14,669 nt of DNA from DASUPK01 sp033856335 (GTDB lineage: Bacteria > Actinomycetota > Thermoleophilia > Solirubrobacterales > 70-9): assembly GCA_033856335.1 (NCBI GenBank), contig JAWVFG010000072.1:1-14669 (forward strand). Reading direction: 5' to 3'. The notes under the pieces were generated by a model that saw only the letters and a program-made list of their open reading frames with translations, did not search any database and had not been told where the DNA came from. Shown here piece by piece: positions 5,556 through 13,332 of this stretch; position 1 is the stretch's first letter, and the number at the start of each line of letters is the position of its first letter. The translations under genes were made by a program, and so were the position numbers.

Positions 5556-6577
5556 GGGGCTCGTTTCTTGGTGGGCGGTGCCTTCGTCGTGGCCTTTGGC
5601 GCCGCCGGGGTCGCAAAGGCAAGTATCAGGGGCGCCACCAGGTTCGGCTTCTCCACGTTGGGGGAGTGGCCCGCGCCGGGAATCAGGTGCGTCTGGGCGC
5701 CGGGCACCTGCGCGTAGCGCGCGATTGCAGCCCGGGCGTCGTAGATCTGGTCCTCGGCGCCGAAGATCGCCAGCAGGGGAACGTGCGTCGCGGCGAGCCG
5801 CTGGTCGAGCGGCTCCTGGTTGACGAAGCTCTTCTCCTCATCGGCGGTGTCCTTGTAGGCGGTGAAGGTCATCGCCCGCAGGTCGTCAACCGGCTGGTCG
5901 GGGTTGTCGAACCCGCTCGAGATGTCGTAGCCGGGCGCGAAGGCCTGGTCGTACTGGTTGCGTACGAGCGACTTGGGCGCCACCTGGATCAGGCGGTCCA
6001 CGGCCTGCCCGATCACCGGCCAGTAGCCGAGGTGCTGGGCGAGGGACTCGTGCGGCGATCCGTCATCCGGCGCCTGGTCGATGATCACCACCCTGGACGC
6101 AAGCTGCGGGCTTTGCTGGGCCAGTGCGGTCGCGACACTGCCGCCGAGCGAATGGCCGACAATCGTGGCGCCGACGACCCCGAGCTTCGCCAGAGCCTCG
6201 GCCACCGCGCTCGCCTGATCGTCGATCGAGTACCCGGTGCTGGGTTTGTCCGAGCCTCCGTGGCCCAGCAGGTCGACGCGGATCACCCGGTGGTCTCTCT
6301 CGAGCAGGGGCGCGAGGTTGTCCCACCAGTCCATCGAGCACGTGTAGCAGTGGATCAGCACGATCGGATTGCCCTGCGGCGGTGTTTGTGGCGGCCGGGT
6401 CTGTTGGTTGCCCTGGTCGAGCACCTGGAGGGTCCCGTTGGAGGTGTCGACGAGCCTCGCGCCGGCGTCCCGGATGTACGCGTTCTTGGTCTCGTTGGAG
6501 ACGACGAGGGCGTTGAGGAGGAGCAGGACGACCAACCCGCCGAGCACACCCAGGGTGATCTTGAGCCAGCGGCTCAC
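5549..6577 (-). CDS. Membrane-anchored alpha/beta hydrolase
   Basis: A 342-residue alpha/beta-hydrolase-fold protein. One N-terminal membrane segment (residues 5-27, LKITLGVLGGLVVLLLLNALVV) anchors it, with the catalytic domain probably outside. The triad is visible: Ser143 in GHSLGG, Asp276 in FGAEDQIYD and His304 in GAGHSPNVEKP. VLIHCYTCSMDWW near 73 forms the oxyanion-hole region, with Cys instead of the common Gly after HisIle. The C-terminal 20 residues are Lys/Pro/Thr rich (TTKAPPTKKRAPK). Substrate is unknown; the family includes esterases, haloalkane dehalogenases and epoxide hydrolases, but Asp as nucleophile is absent here, favouring an esterase-like enzyme. The GTG start overlaps the stop of the HD-domain gene (GTGA), so the two form an operon. 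Confidence 0.87.
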   Translation of the reverse strand: MSRWLKITLGVLGGLVVLLLLNALVVSNETKNAYIRDAGARLVDTSNGTLQVLDQGNQQTRPPQTPPQGNPIVLIHCYTCSMDWWDNLAPLLERDHRVIRVDLLGHGGSDKPSTGYSIDDQASAVAEALAKLGVVGATIVGHSLGGSVATALAQQSPQLASRVVIIDQAPDDGSPHESLAQHLGYWPVIGQAVDRLIQVAPKSLVRNQYDQAFAPGYDISSGFDNPDQPVDDLRAMTFTAYKDTADEEKSFVNQEPLDQRLAATHVPLLAIFGAEDQIYDARAAIARYAQVPGAQTHLIPGAGHSPNVEKPNLVAPLILAFATPAAPKATTKAPPTKKRAPK

Positions 6578-7122
6578 GTGGAGCGCTCGCAGAGGGCCTC
6601 GATGATCAGGGCGATGTGCTCGTCCGTCTCGACCCCGAGCTCGTCGATCCCCCGCTGGACCTCATCGCGATCGACGGCAGCGGCGAACGAGGGCTGCTTC
6701 AGCTTCTTCTTGACGGACTTCGGCTTCATGCCCTCGAAGCCGGTCGGGCGCACCAGAGCGCAGGCGGCCACGAACCCCGAGAGCTCGTCGACCGCGTAGA
6801 GGGTCTTCGCCATTCGCGTCTCGCGGGGTACTCCCATGAAGTCCGCGTGGCCGGCAACCGCGTCGATCACGTCCTGGGGATAGCCGCGTTCGGTGAGCTC
6901 CTTGATCGCGTAGCGAGGGTGACCCGTGTCGAGGTCCGGATAGCGCTCGTAGTCGAGGTCATGGACCAGCCCGGTGACGGCGTAGAGCTCCTCGTCCTCG
7001 TCCCATTTGCGGGCGTATGCACGCATCGCCGCCTCGACTCCGAGCAGGTGTTTTCTCAGCGAATCGGACTCGATCCACTCGGTGACGAGCTGCCATGCAT
7101 CCTCTCTTGAAACGTCCGCCAC
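6574..7122 (-). CDS. HD-domain (HDIG-type) putative metal-dependent phosphohydrolase
   Basis: A 182-residue cytosolic protein. The HD-fold metal ligands are visible: His25 (RKHLLGVE), His54-Asp55 (LVHDLDYE), His92 (AGHADF) and Asp112 (AVDELSG). The region RPTGFEGMKPKSVKKKLKQPSFAA near 125-150 and the ELGVETDEHI tail are typical of a widespread family of small HD proteins whose substrate is unknown. The GTG at 7122 gives ADVSREDAW as the first residues; the far longer upstream reading on this strand is an antisense shadow of murA. The gene is divergent from murA with only 22 bases between starts and overlaps the hydrolase gene by four bases. Confidence 0.85.
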   Translation of the reverse strand: MADVSREDAWQLVTEWIESDSLRKHLLGVEAAMRAYARKWDEDEELYAVTGLVHDLDYERYPDLDTGHPRYAIKELTERGYPQDVIDAVAGHADFMGVPRETRMAKTLYAVDELSGFVAACALVRPTGFEGMKPKSVKKKLKQPSFAAAVDRDEVQRGIDELGVETDEHIALIIEALCERST

Positions 7123-7137
7123 GGGGCTGGCTACTCT
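7107..7137 (+). promoter_or_regulatory. Possible murA promoter
   Basis: TTGAAA at 7107-7112 and TACTCT at 7132-7137 with a long 19-base spacer, just before the murA GTG at 7145. If used, the mRNA would be leaderless or nearly so. It overlaps the start of the divergent HD gene. Tentative. Confidence 0.35.
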
Positions 7138-7144
7138 AGGCGCC

Positions 7145-8446
7145 GTGGAGAAATTCATCATCCAGGGCGGCGTTCCGCTCTCGGGAGAGATCGTGCCGGC
7201 GGGCAACAAGAACGCCGCGCTCCCGATCCTCGCGGCCTGCCTGCTCACCGAGGAGGAGCTGCTGATCCGCAACGTGCCGCGGATCCGCGACGTTGCGTCG
7301 ATGCTCGGCCTGCTGGAGCGCCTCGGCGTCAAGGTCGCCTGGACGGGGGAGAACGAGGTCAAGCTGCAGGCCGACAGCATCACGGGCACGGAGGTCGACG
7401 AGGAGCTCGCCGACCGGATCCGCGCTTCGTTCCTGGTCGCAGGACCGCTGCTGGCTCGCTGCGGCGAGGTGAGGATGCCGCCGCCGGGCGGAGACACGAT
7501 CGGCCGGCGGCGCCTCGACGCCCACCTCGATGCTTTCCGCGACCTCGGCGCCAAGGTGGACGGCGACGTCTGGATCGAGCTCTCGGCTCCGCCTGACGGC
7601 CTGAAGCCGAAACGCATCTTCATGGACGAGCCATCGGTGATGGGCACGGAGAACGCGCTGCTCGCGGCGGCGCTGACGCCCGGCCCCACGACGATCGCGA
7701 ACGCGGCTTCAGAGCCACACGTCCAGGACCTCGCGCGACTGCTCTGCAAGATGGGGGCGGAGGTCGATGGGATCGGATCGAATGTGATGACCGTGCATGG
7801 CCGCGACAAGCTCGGCGGCGCCGAGCACTCCGTCTGCCCGGACCACATCGAGATCGCCAGCTTCATGGCCCTGGCCGCCGCGACCAGCGGTGAGCTCACC
7901 ATTCGGGGCGTGGTGACCGAGGACCTCGAGGGAATCCGCCGCCACTTCCGCCGCCTCGGCCTCCAGACGATGCTTGAGGGAGGGGACCTGCTGATCCCGC
8001 CCGAGCAGAAGCTCACCATCCGCGACGATCATGGCGAGGCGATCCCTCAGATCGACGACGGTCCCTGGCCCGCCTTCCCGGCAGACCTCACCTCGATCGC
8101 GCTGGCGCTGGCGACGCAGGCCGACGGCACGATCGTGATCCACGAGAAGATGTTCGAGAACCGGCTGTTCTTCGTCGACAAGCTCGTCGCGATGGGCGCT
8201 CGGATCCACCTCAGCGACCCCCACAGGGCGGTCGTGAGTGGTCCGAGCCGTCTTCATGGCGCCCGGCTGGAGAGCCCGGACATTCGCGCCGGCATGGCGA
8301 TGCTCATCGCGGCGCTGGCCGCGCAGGGCACCTCGGAGATCGGCAACGTCGCGCAGATCGACCGCGGCTACGAGCGGATCGACGTGCGATTGCGCGATCT
8401 GGGCGCCCGCATCGAGCGGGTCGCCTCAGAACGCGTCCCGGCCTAG
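7145..8446 (+). CDS. murA: UDP-N-acetylglucosamine 1-carboxyvinyltransferase, Asp-type
   Basis: A 433-residue enzyme that transfers enolpyruvate from PEP to UDP-GlcNAc, the first committed step of peptidoglycan synthesis, in the cytosol. GTG 7145 gives the family start VEKFIIQGGVPLSGE. PAGNKNAALPIL near residue 20 carries the conserved Lys. The active-site loop reads PPPGGDTIGRRRLDAH: residue 117 is Asp where most MurA proteins have the Cys alkylated by fosfomycin. PAFPADLTS holds the conserved Asp, and FENR and IDRGYERID are the typical C-terminal motifs. Natural Asp variants (for example Mycobacterium tuberculosis) remain active and are fosfomycin insensitive, so the same is expected here. 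Length is normal. Convergent with the small ABM-like gene, seven bases away. Confidence 0.95.
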   Translation: MEKFIIQGGVPLSGEIVPAGNKNAALPILAACLLTEEELLIRNVPRIRDVASMLGLLERLGVKVAWTGENEVKLQADSITGTEVDEELADRIRASFLVAGPLLARCGEVRMPPPGGDTIGRRRLDAHLDAFRDLGAKVDGDVWIELSAPPDGLKPKRIFMDEPSVMGTENALLAAALTPGPTTIANAASEPHVQDLARLLCKMGAEVDGIGSNVMTVHGRDKLGGAEHSVCPDHIEIASFMALAAATSGELTIRGVVTEDLEGIRRHFRRLGLQTMLEGGDLLIPPEQKLTIRDDHGEAIPQIDDGPWPAFPADLTSIALALATQADGTIVIHEKMFENRLFFVDKLVAMGARIHLSDPHRAVVSGPSRLHGARLESPDIRAGMAMLIAALAAQGTSEIGNVAQIDRGYERIDVRLRDLGARIERVASERVPA

Positions 8447-8453
8447 CCGGCGG

Positions 8454-8741
8454 TCACATTGTGTATGCGTTGTGCAGCTCGGTGAACTTGGGCTCCGGAG
8501 GCCCGTCGGGCGCGTCGTCACCGAGCGTCTCGGCGATTGTTGGTCCCAGGCGCGACTGAGCGAACGCGCCGAACGCCTCGGGCGACTCCCAGATGTCGAC
8601 GATGCGCATCAGGTCGCCGTCCTGGCGCGCGGTGTGGGCCAGGAGCCCGTCGGGCGGGTTGCCGGTCGGGTCGAGCGCCTTGTCGACGGCGTCGTACTGA
8701 TCGGGTGTTGCCTCGAACTCCAGCTCCATCAGAACAGCCAT
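8454..8741 (-). CDS. ABM-like dimeric alpha/beta barrel protein 1
   Basis: A 95-residue protein with the pattern of the antibiotic-biosynthesis-monooxygenase/dimeric ferredoxin-like barrel superfamily: an N-terminal strand MELEFEATPDQYDAV, the strand GLLAHTA, then MRIVDIWESPEAFGAFAQSRLGPTI. It has a clear GAGGAG ribosome site about eight bases before the ATG. A paralogue lies 52 bases upstream. Members act as small oxygenases or as stress proteins of unknown function; catalytic assignment is not possible here. Confidence 0.7.
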   Translation of the reverse strand: MAVLMELEFEATPDQYDAVDKALDPTGNPPDGLLAHTARQDGDLMRIVDIWESPEAFGAFAQSRLGPTIAETLGDDAPDGPPEPKFTELHNAYTM

Positions 8742-8793
8742 AGGTCATCTCCTCTTCGAGTGGGGGTTGCGGCGGCGATGCTACTCAGCGCGT

Positions 8794-9072
8794 CTAAGCC
8801 TTCTGTAGGTCGCGCACCTCGAGGATCTCGGGCTCGGGTGCCTGCGGGGCGTCCGGGTTCACCGCGGCGATCGCGGGGATCAGCGTGCTCTCGACGAAGC
8901 TCTGGAAGTTCTCGGCTGACTCCCAGACGTCGACCAACTTCCACTTGTCTCCGCCCAGATCGGACACGGAGTGGAGGATCAGCCCTTCGGGCGCCGCGTC
9001 GCCGATCTTCTCATTCACCTGTTCGTACTCCTCGAGCGGGGCCTCGAACTCCTGAATCACCACTACGGTCAT
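8794..9072 (-). CDS. ABM-like dimeric alpha/beta barrel protein 2
   Basis: A 92-residue paralogue of the gene at 8454-8741. Shared landmarks in the same order are EFEAPLEEYEQVNE (EFEATPDQYDAVDK in the other), PEGLILHS (PDGLLAHT), LVDVWESAENFQSF (IVDIWESPEAFGAF) and a Pro-rich end EPEILEV (EPKFTEL). A strong GAGGAGGAG ribosome site precedes the ATG. The two are in tandem and probably form one transcript, pointing away from hisZ. Possibly a heterodimer pair. Function unknown. Confidence 0.7.
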   Translation of the reverse strand: MTVVVIQEFEAPLEEYEQVNEKIGDAAPEGLILHSVSDLGGDKWKLVDVWESAENFQSFVESTLIPAIAAVNPDAPQAPEPEILEVRDLQKA

Positions 9073-9175
9073 CGCAATCTCCTCCTCGGGTTGGGGTACC
9101 TGTGCTGACCCTAGTACGGATGACCTCGCCCAGAAGCTTGCAGCGTGTTAACGCCACCGACGGCATGATGGGCCG

Positions 9176-10174
9176 ATGATCCACCCGATACCCCCGGGCA
9201 CCCGGGACATCCTGCCTGACGAGATGCGCGAGCTGCGCGCGCTCCAGGCGACCCTGATCGACGTCTTCGAGCGCTTCGGCTACGGACACGTGGCGACGCC
9301 CACGCTGGAGTACGACGAGGTCCTCCAGAGGGGGGAGGGCCGCAGCGGGGTCGGGGCGTACCGCTTCTTCGACGAGCGCGGCGAGCTGCTCGCGCTCCGC
9401 TCGGACATGACGATCCCGATCGCACGGCTGGTCGCGAGCCGCTTCGCGGATGCCGAGCCACCACACCGCTTCTGTTACGTCGGCAACGCCTACCGGATTG
9501 TCCGACCGCAGCGCGGCCAGGTCCGGCAGTTCCTGCATGCCGGGATCGAGCTGGTCGGCTCACCGGCTCCGGAGGGCACCGTCGAGGTGCTCGAGGTGCT
9601 GAGCGCCTCGCTGGACGCCGTGGGGCTGAACCGGGCGGTGCTCGGGCTCGGTGACGCCGACCTCTACCGCCAGCTGCTCACGGAGCTCGGCGTCGAGGGA
9701 GAGGACCGCGCGCGGATCCTCGACCGGCTCGCCGAGCACAACCTGGTCGGCCTGGAGGTGGCGGTGGATGAGGTCGAGGGCCTCGATGCCCACGGCCGCG
9801 AGACACTGCTCCGGCTGCCCGGGCTGCGGGGCGGGGCGGAGGTGCTCGACCAGGCGCGCGAGCTCGGTGGGGTCGCGGTCGAGCGGGCTGCACAGCGGCT
9901 CCAGGCGACCTATGACCAGCTGGTGGAGCGGGGGGTCGCCGGCCGCGTCCAGCTCGACCTCAGCCTGCTGCGCGACCTCGGTTACTACACCGGCGCGATC
10001 GTCGAGATCTACGACCCCGCCCTCGGCCACATCCTCGGCGGCGGGGGACGCTACGACGACCTCCTCGGCCGCTTCGGCCGTCCAATGCCCGCCGCGGGGT
10101 TCGGCCTCTATCTGGAGCGGGTCCACCTCGCCCAGATGGAGGAGGAGCGATTGGGCATGGAGGGGGAGAAATGA
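9176..10174 (+). CDS. hisZ: ATP phosphoribosyltransferase regulatory subunit
   Basis: A 332-residue HisRS-like protein that binds the short HisG to form the first, histidine-feedback-controlled enzyme of histidine synthesis. Class II synthetase-type features are visible: PPGTRDILPDE at the start, LRSDMTIPIARLVASR near 75 (motif 2-like), FLHAGIELVG near 120, LGYYTGAIVEIYDP near 265 and GGGGRYDDLLGRFG near 285. It lacks the anticodon-binding domain of true HisRS, and the following short hisG supports HisZ over HisS. Upstream ATGs at 9165 and 9168 run into a stop, so ATG 9176 is the start; no ribosome site is obvious, which suggests a leaderless mRNA. The stop overlaps hisG as ATGA. It is the first gene of the his operon. 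Confidence 0.92.
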   Translation: MIHPIPPGTRDILPDEMRELRALQATLIDVFERFGYGHVATPTLEYDEVLQRGEGRSGVGAYRFFDERGELLALRSDMTIPIARLVASRFADAEPPHRFCYVGNAYRIVRPQRGQVRQFLHAGIELVGSPAPEGTVEVLEVLSASLDAVGLNRAVLGLGDADLYRQLLTELGVEGEDRARILDRLAEHNLVGLEVAVDEVEGLDAHGRETLLRLPGLRGGAEVLDQARELGGVAVERAAQRLQATYDQLVERGVAGRVQLDLSLLRDLGYYTGAIVEIYDPALGHILGGGGRYDDLLGRFGRPMPAAGFGLYLERVHLAQMEEERLGMEGEK

Positions 10175-10848
10175 GCCCCCCGACCGTCGAGGCGCCACGT
10201 GCCCGCATGGGCGGGCCGCTCAAGCTGGCGATCCCACGGGGCGCGCTCTGGGGCGAGACGCTGGATGCGCTCGACCGGATCCGGATCGACACCGCCGAGA
10301 TGCGCGGCGATTCGCGCTCGCTCATCTTCAACTCGAACGGCATCAGCCTGGTGACGATGCGGCCTTCCGACGTCCCGACCTACGTCGAGGCGGGTGCCGC
10401 CGACCTTGGGATCACCGGCAAGGACGTCCTGCTCGAGCACTCCGACCGAATCGTCTACGAGATCCTCGACCTCTCCTATGGCGCCTGCCGGATGGTCCTC
10501 GCCGGGCGCCAGGGAGACGAGAGCCTCGGCGAGACCGAGAGGCGGCTCGGCGTGATGCGGATCGCAACCAAGTACCCGCGGATCGCCGAGCGCCACTTCG
10601 AGGAGTCGGGGCGCCAGGCGGAGGTGATCGAGGTCAAGGGATCGGTCGAGCTGGCCCCGCTGGTGGGGCTTGCGGACGGGATCGTCGACCTGGTCGCCAC
10701 CGGCCGCACCCTGAAGGAGAACGGGCTGGAGATCCGGGAGGAGATCTTCTCTTCCACGGCGCGCCTGGTCGCCAACCGCATCTCCCACAAGCTGCGGGCG
10801 ACCGAGGTCGACGACCTGGTCGAGCGCCTGCGCCCGGAGAAGGCCTGA
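10171..10848 (+). CDS. hisG: ATP phosphoribosyltransferase catalytic subunit, short form
   Basis: A 225-residue HisG of the short type, lacking the C-terminal regulatory domain. It joins ATP and PRPP to give phosphoribosyl-ATP. Visible motifs are KLAIPRGALWGETL near residue 15, ADLGITGKDVL near 75, and the PRPP-binding DLVATGRTLKENGL near 175. It depends on the HisZ encoded just upstream. Its ATG overlaps the hisZ stop (ATGA) behind a GGAGGGGGAG site, and its stop overlaps the hisD start (TGATG). About 15 extra N-terminal residues precede the conserved domain; a later start at Met13 is possible. Confidence 0.94.
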   Translation: MSPPTVEAPRARMGGPLKLAIPRGALWGETLDALDRIRIDTAEMRGDSRSLIFNSNGISLVTMRPSDVPTYVEAGAADLGITGKDVLLEHSDRIVYEILDLSYGACRMVLAGRQGDESLGETERRLGVMRIATKYPRIAERHFEESGRQAEVIEVKGSVELAPLVGLADGIVDLVATGRTLKENGLEIREEIFSSTARLVANRISHKLRATEVDDLVERLRPEKA

Positions 10849-12125
10849 TGAAGATCGAGCGCTTCGAATGGGACGGGCAGGATCCCCCCGGCCTGGCCGC
10901 GAAGATAAGGGCGCTGCAGCCGGCTCTCGGGGAGGTGACTGAGCCCGTCGCGGAGATCATCGCCGCTGTGCGGTCGGGAGGGGATTCGGCGGTTGCCGAG
11001 ATCGAGACGCGGTTTGGCAGCGGACCCGTGGATCCCGGCGCCGTGCGCCAGTCGGACGAGGCCGTGCGCGGGGCGGAGTCGCGGCTCGACCCAGATCTGC
11101 TCACTGCACTCGAGACGGCCGCCGCCAACATCCGCGCGGTGGCCGAGGCCCAGCTCGCGGACGTGCGAAACGTGAAGCTGGCCCAGGGGCAGTCGGTCGA
11201 GATTCGCGAGATCACGGTTGGGTCGGCTGGGATCTACGCCCCGGGTGGGAAGGCTGCGTATCCCTCGACGGTCCTGATGGGCTGTATCCCCGCGAAGGTG
11301 GCGGGGGTTCCTCGGGTCGCGGTTGCGACTCCGGTTAGCAGCGACGGCGAGATTCCTGACGTCGTGCTCGCGGCGGCCGCGATCGGTGGAGCAGATGAGG
11401 TCTACGCAATGAGCGGTGCCCAGGCGATCGCCGCTCTCGCCTTGGGAACGGAGCGGGTCACACCGGTCGACGTGATCGCCGGGCCCGGCAACCGGTACGT
11501 CCAGGAGGCGAAGCGACAACTCGCCGGCGAGGTGGGTATCGACGCCATCGCGGGGCCGTCGGAGCTGATGGTGATCGCCGGCGACACGGCGAACGCGGCC
11601 TGGATCGGCCTCGACCTCTGCTCCCAGGCCGAGCACGGTGCCGACGGGCTCCTGGTCGCCGCAGGCGTGGAGACGGTGATCCTCGACGCGATCGCCGACA
11701 GCGTCACCGAGATCGCCGCCGAGCATGGCCTTGCGGATGACGTCGCGCTGGCACTGGTCGCCGTCCCGGATACGGAGGCGGGCGTCGCGCTCGCCAACGC
11801 GATCGCCCCCGAGCACCTGGAGGTGCTCACCGAGGACGCCGAGCTGCTGGCGGACACCGTCACCACCGCCGGCTGCGTGTTCGTGGGCGAGTTGAGCGCA
11901 ACGGCGTTCGGCGACTACGCCGCCGGCTCCAACCACGTGCTTCCCACCGGCGGAGCCGGGCGCTTCCAGGGGCCGCTCGGCCCCGGCGCATTCCGGCGGC
12001 GGATCGCGACGGTTGAGATGACGCAGGGCGCGGCCCGGGAGCTCGCCCCGGTGGTCGCTACATTGGCCCGCGCCGAGGGCTTTCCTCTGCACGCAGAGTC
12101 CGCCGAGGCGCGGGCACAGGACTAG
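10848..12125 (+). CDS. hisD: Histidinol dehydrogenase
   Basis: A 425-residue NAD- and zinc-dependent enzyme that oxidises histidinol to histidine in two steps. Zinc and catalytic positions are visible: Gln260 and His263 in SQAEHG, Asp in FGDYAAGSNHVLPTGG, and the C-terminal His in EGFPLHAESAEAR. GIYAPGGKAAYPSTVLM and VDVIAGPGNRYVQEAKR are the family signatures. Length is normal. ATG 10848 shares a base with the hisG stop and has GGAGAAGG in front; the longer upstream reading in this frame is a shadow of hisZ and hisG. hisB follows after five bases. Confidence 0.96.
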   Translation: MKIERFEWDGQDPPGLAAKIRALQPALGEVTEPVAEIIAAVRSGGDSAVAEIETRFGSGPVDPGAVRQSDEAVRGAESRLDPDLLTALETAAANIRAVAEAQLADVRNVKLAQGQSVEIREITVGSAGIYAPGGKAAYPSTVLMGCIPAKVAGVPRVAVATPVSSDGEIPDVVLAAAAIGGADEVYAMSGAQAIAALALGTERVTPVDVIAGPGNRYVQEAKRQLAGEVGIDAIAGPSELMVIAGDTANAAWIGLDLCSQAEHGADGLLVAAGVETVILDAIADSVTEIAAEHGLADDVALALVAVPDTEAGVALANAIAPEHLEVLTEDAELLADTVTTAGCVFVGELSATAFGDYAAGSNHVLPTGGAGRFQGPLGPGAFRRRIATVEMTQGAARELAPVVATLARAEGFPLHAESAEARAQD

Positions 12126-12130
12126 GGGAC

Positions 12131-12721
12131 ATGAGCCGCACAGCCGAGATCAAGCGCGAGACGAAGGAGACCAAGGTCAAGCTGCGCCTGGACCTGGATG
12201 GCGGCGAGGCCAAGGCCTCGACCGGCGTTGGCTTCCTCGATCACATGCTGGACCTCCTCGCACGCCACGGGCGTCTCGGCCTCGAGGTCGATGCGTCCGG
12301 GGACCTGGAGACCGGCGCGCACCACACCACCGAGGATGTCGGCATCTGCCTCGGGCAGGCGATCGACCAGGCGCTGGGCGATCGGGCTGGGATCCGGCGC
12401 TACGGCTCGGCACTGGTGCCGATGGACGAGGCCCTCGCAGAGTGCGCGATCGACATCTCCGGGCGGCCGCTGTGCGTGTTCACGGCCGAGCTCCCCGAGG
12501 TCACGATCGCGGGCTTCGACACCGAGCTGACAGAGGAGTTCTTCCGCGCCGTCTCCAGCAACTCGAAGATGACGCTGCACCTGGAGGTGCGTGCCGGCTC
12601 CAACGCCCACCACATGATCGAGGCCTGCTTCAAGGCGTTCGCCCGGACGCTCCGCCAGGCGGTCTCGATCGACCCTGGGGAGACCGGCGTGCCTTCCACC
12701 AAGGGAACCCTGACCGAATGA
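12131..12721 (+). CDS. hisB: Imidazoleglycerol-phosphate dehydratase
   Basis: A 196-residue monofunctional IGP dehydratase (no histidinol phosphatase domain), manganese dependent. The two metal-binding His-rich motifs are visible: HHTTEDVGI near residue 59 and NAHHMIEACFKAFARTL near 157, plus FLDHMLDLLARHG near 35. Length is typical. hisC, which often lies between hisD and hisB in actinobacteria, is absent here. The stop overlaps the hisH start as ATGA. Confidence 0.95.
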   Translation: MSRTAEIKRETKETKVKLRLDLDGGEAKASTGVGFLDHMLDLLARHGRLGLEVDASGDLETGAHHTTEDVGICLGQAIDQALGDRAGIRRYGSALVPMDEALAECAIDISGRPLCVFTAELPEVTIAGFDTELTEEFFRAVSSNSKMTLHLEVRAGSNAHHMIEACFKAFARTLRQAVSIDPGETGVPSTKGTLTE

Positions 12722-13332
12722 CCAGGATCGCGATCCTGGATTACGGGATGGGCAACCTCCGCTCGGTCGAGAAGGCCCTGCAGCGGGTCGGGGCGGAGGC
12801 GGAGGCGACGTCGGACCGAGCCCGAGCCGAGTCGGCGGACGGCGTCATCCTTCCGGGCGTCGGCGCCTTCCCGAGGGCGATGGCACGGGTTCGCGAGATC
12901 GGGCTGGACGAGCTCGTGGCCGGCCGGATCGAGGCGGGCGTCCCGGTGCTGGGCATCTGCCTGGGGATGCAGCTGCTCTTCGAGTCCTCGGTGGAGAACG
13001 AGGGGTCGAGCGGCCTCTCGCTGCTCGGCGGCGTCGTCGCCCCACTGCAGGCCAACGGCTACAAGGTGCCGCACATCGGCTGGTCGCCGGTGCACTGGGT
13101 GCACTCCTCGCGGCTGACCGAGGGGCTCGGCGAGGAGACTCCGTTCTACTTCGTCCACTCCTACGCCCCGCGCCCGGCGACCGAGGACGACCTGCTCGGC
13201 ACCGCGGCGTATGGCGAGCGCTTCGCCTGCGCGGTGGAGCGGCCTCCCCTCTACGGCGTGCAGTTCCACCCCGAGAAGTCCAGCTCGGCGGGGCTCGCGC
13301 TGCTCGCCAACTTCGTTCGAATCTGCAGTTGA
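12718..13332 (+). CDS. hisH: IGP synthase glutaminase subunit
   Basis: A 204-residue class I glutamine amidotransferase that supplies ammonia to HisF. The triad is visible: Cys81 in GICLGMQLL, His184 and Glu186 in FHPEKS. DYGMGNLRSV at the start and YFVHSYA near 145 are family signatures. ATG 12718 overlaps the hisB stop (ATGA), and the TGA overlaps the TTG of hisA, so translation across hisB-hisH-hisA is likely coupled. Its partner hisF is two genes downstream. Confidence 0.95.
   Translation: MTRIAILDYGMGNLRSVEKALQRVGAEAEATSDRARAESADGVILPGVGAFPRAMARVREIGLDELVAGRIEAGVPVLGICLGMQLLFESSVENEGSSGLSLLGGVVAPLQANGYKVPHIGWSPVHWVHSSRLTEGLGEETPFYFVHSYAPRPATEDDLLGTAAYGERFACAVERPPLYGVQFHPEKSSSAGLALLANFVRICS

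Noticed and set aside
6912..6933. GCGAGGGT followed by ACCCGTGTCGAGGT in the HD gene resembles the element ends without a stem
   Set aside because: The protein here (DLDTGHPRYAIKEL) looks native to the family, and the hairpin is missing.
6574..8019. Long minus-strand reading that extends the HD protein across murA
   Set aside because: The extension is Ser/Arg-rich antisense of murA; the HD domain begins at the GTG at 7122.
9188..9206. CCCGGG repeats near the hisZ start
   Set aside because: They encode the conserved PPGTRD of HisZ; codon composition explains them.
10476..12092. Long minus-strand open frame over hisG and hisD
   Set aside because: Antisense shadow of two well-recognised his genes with no recognisable domain.
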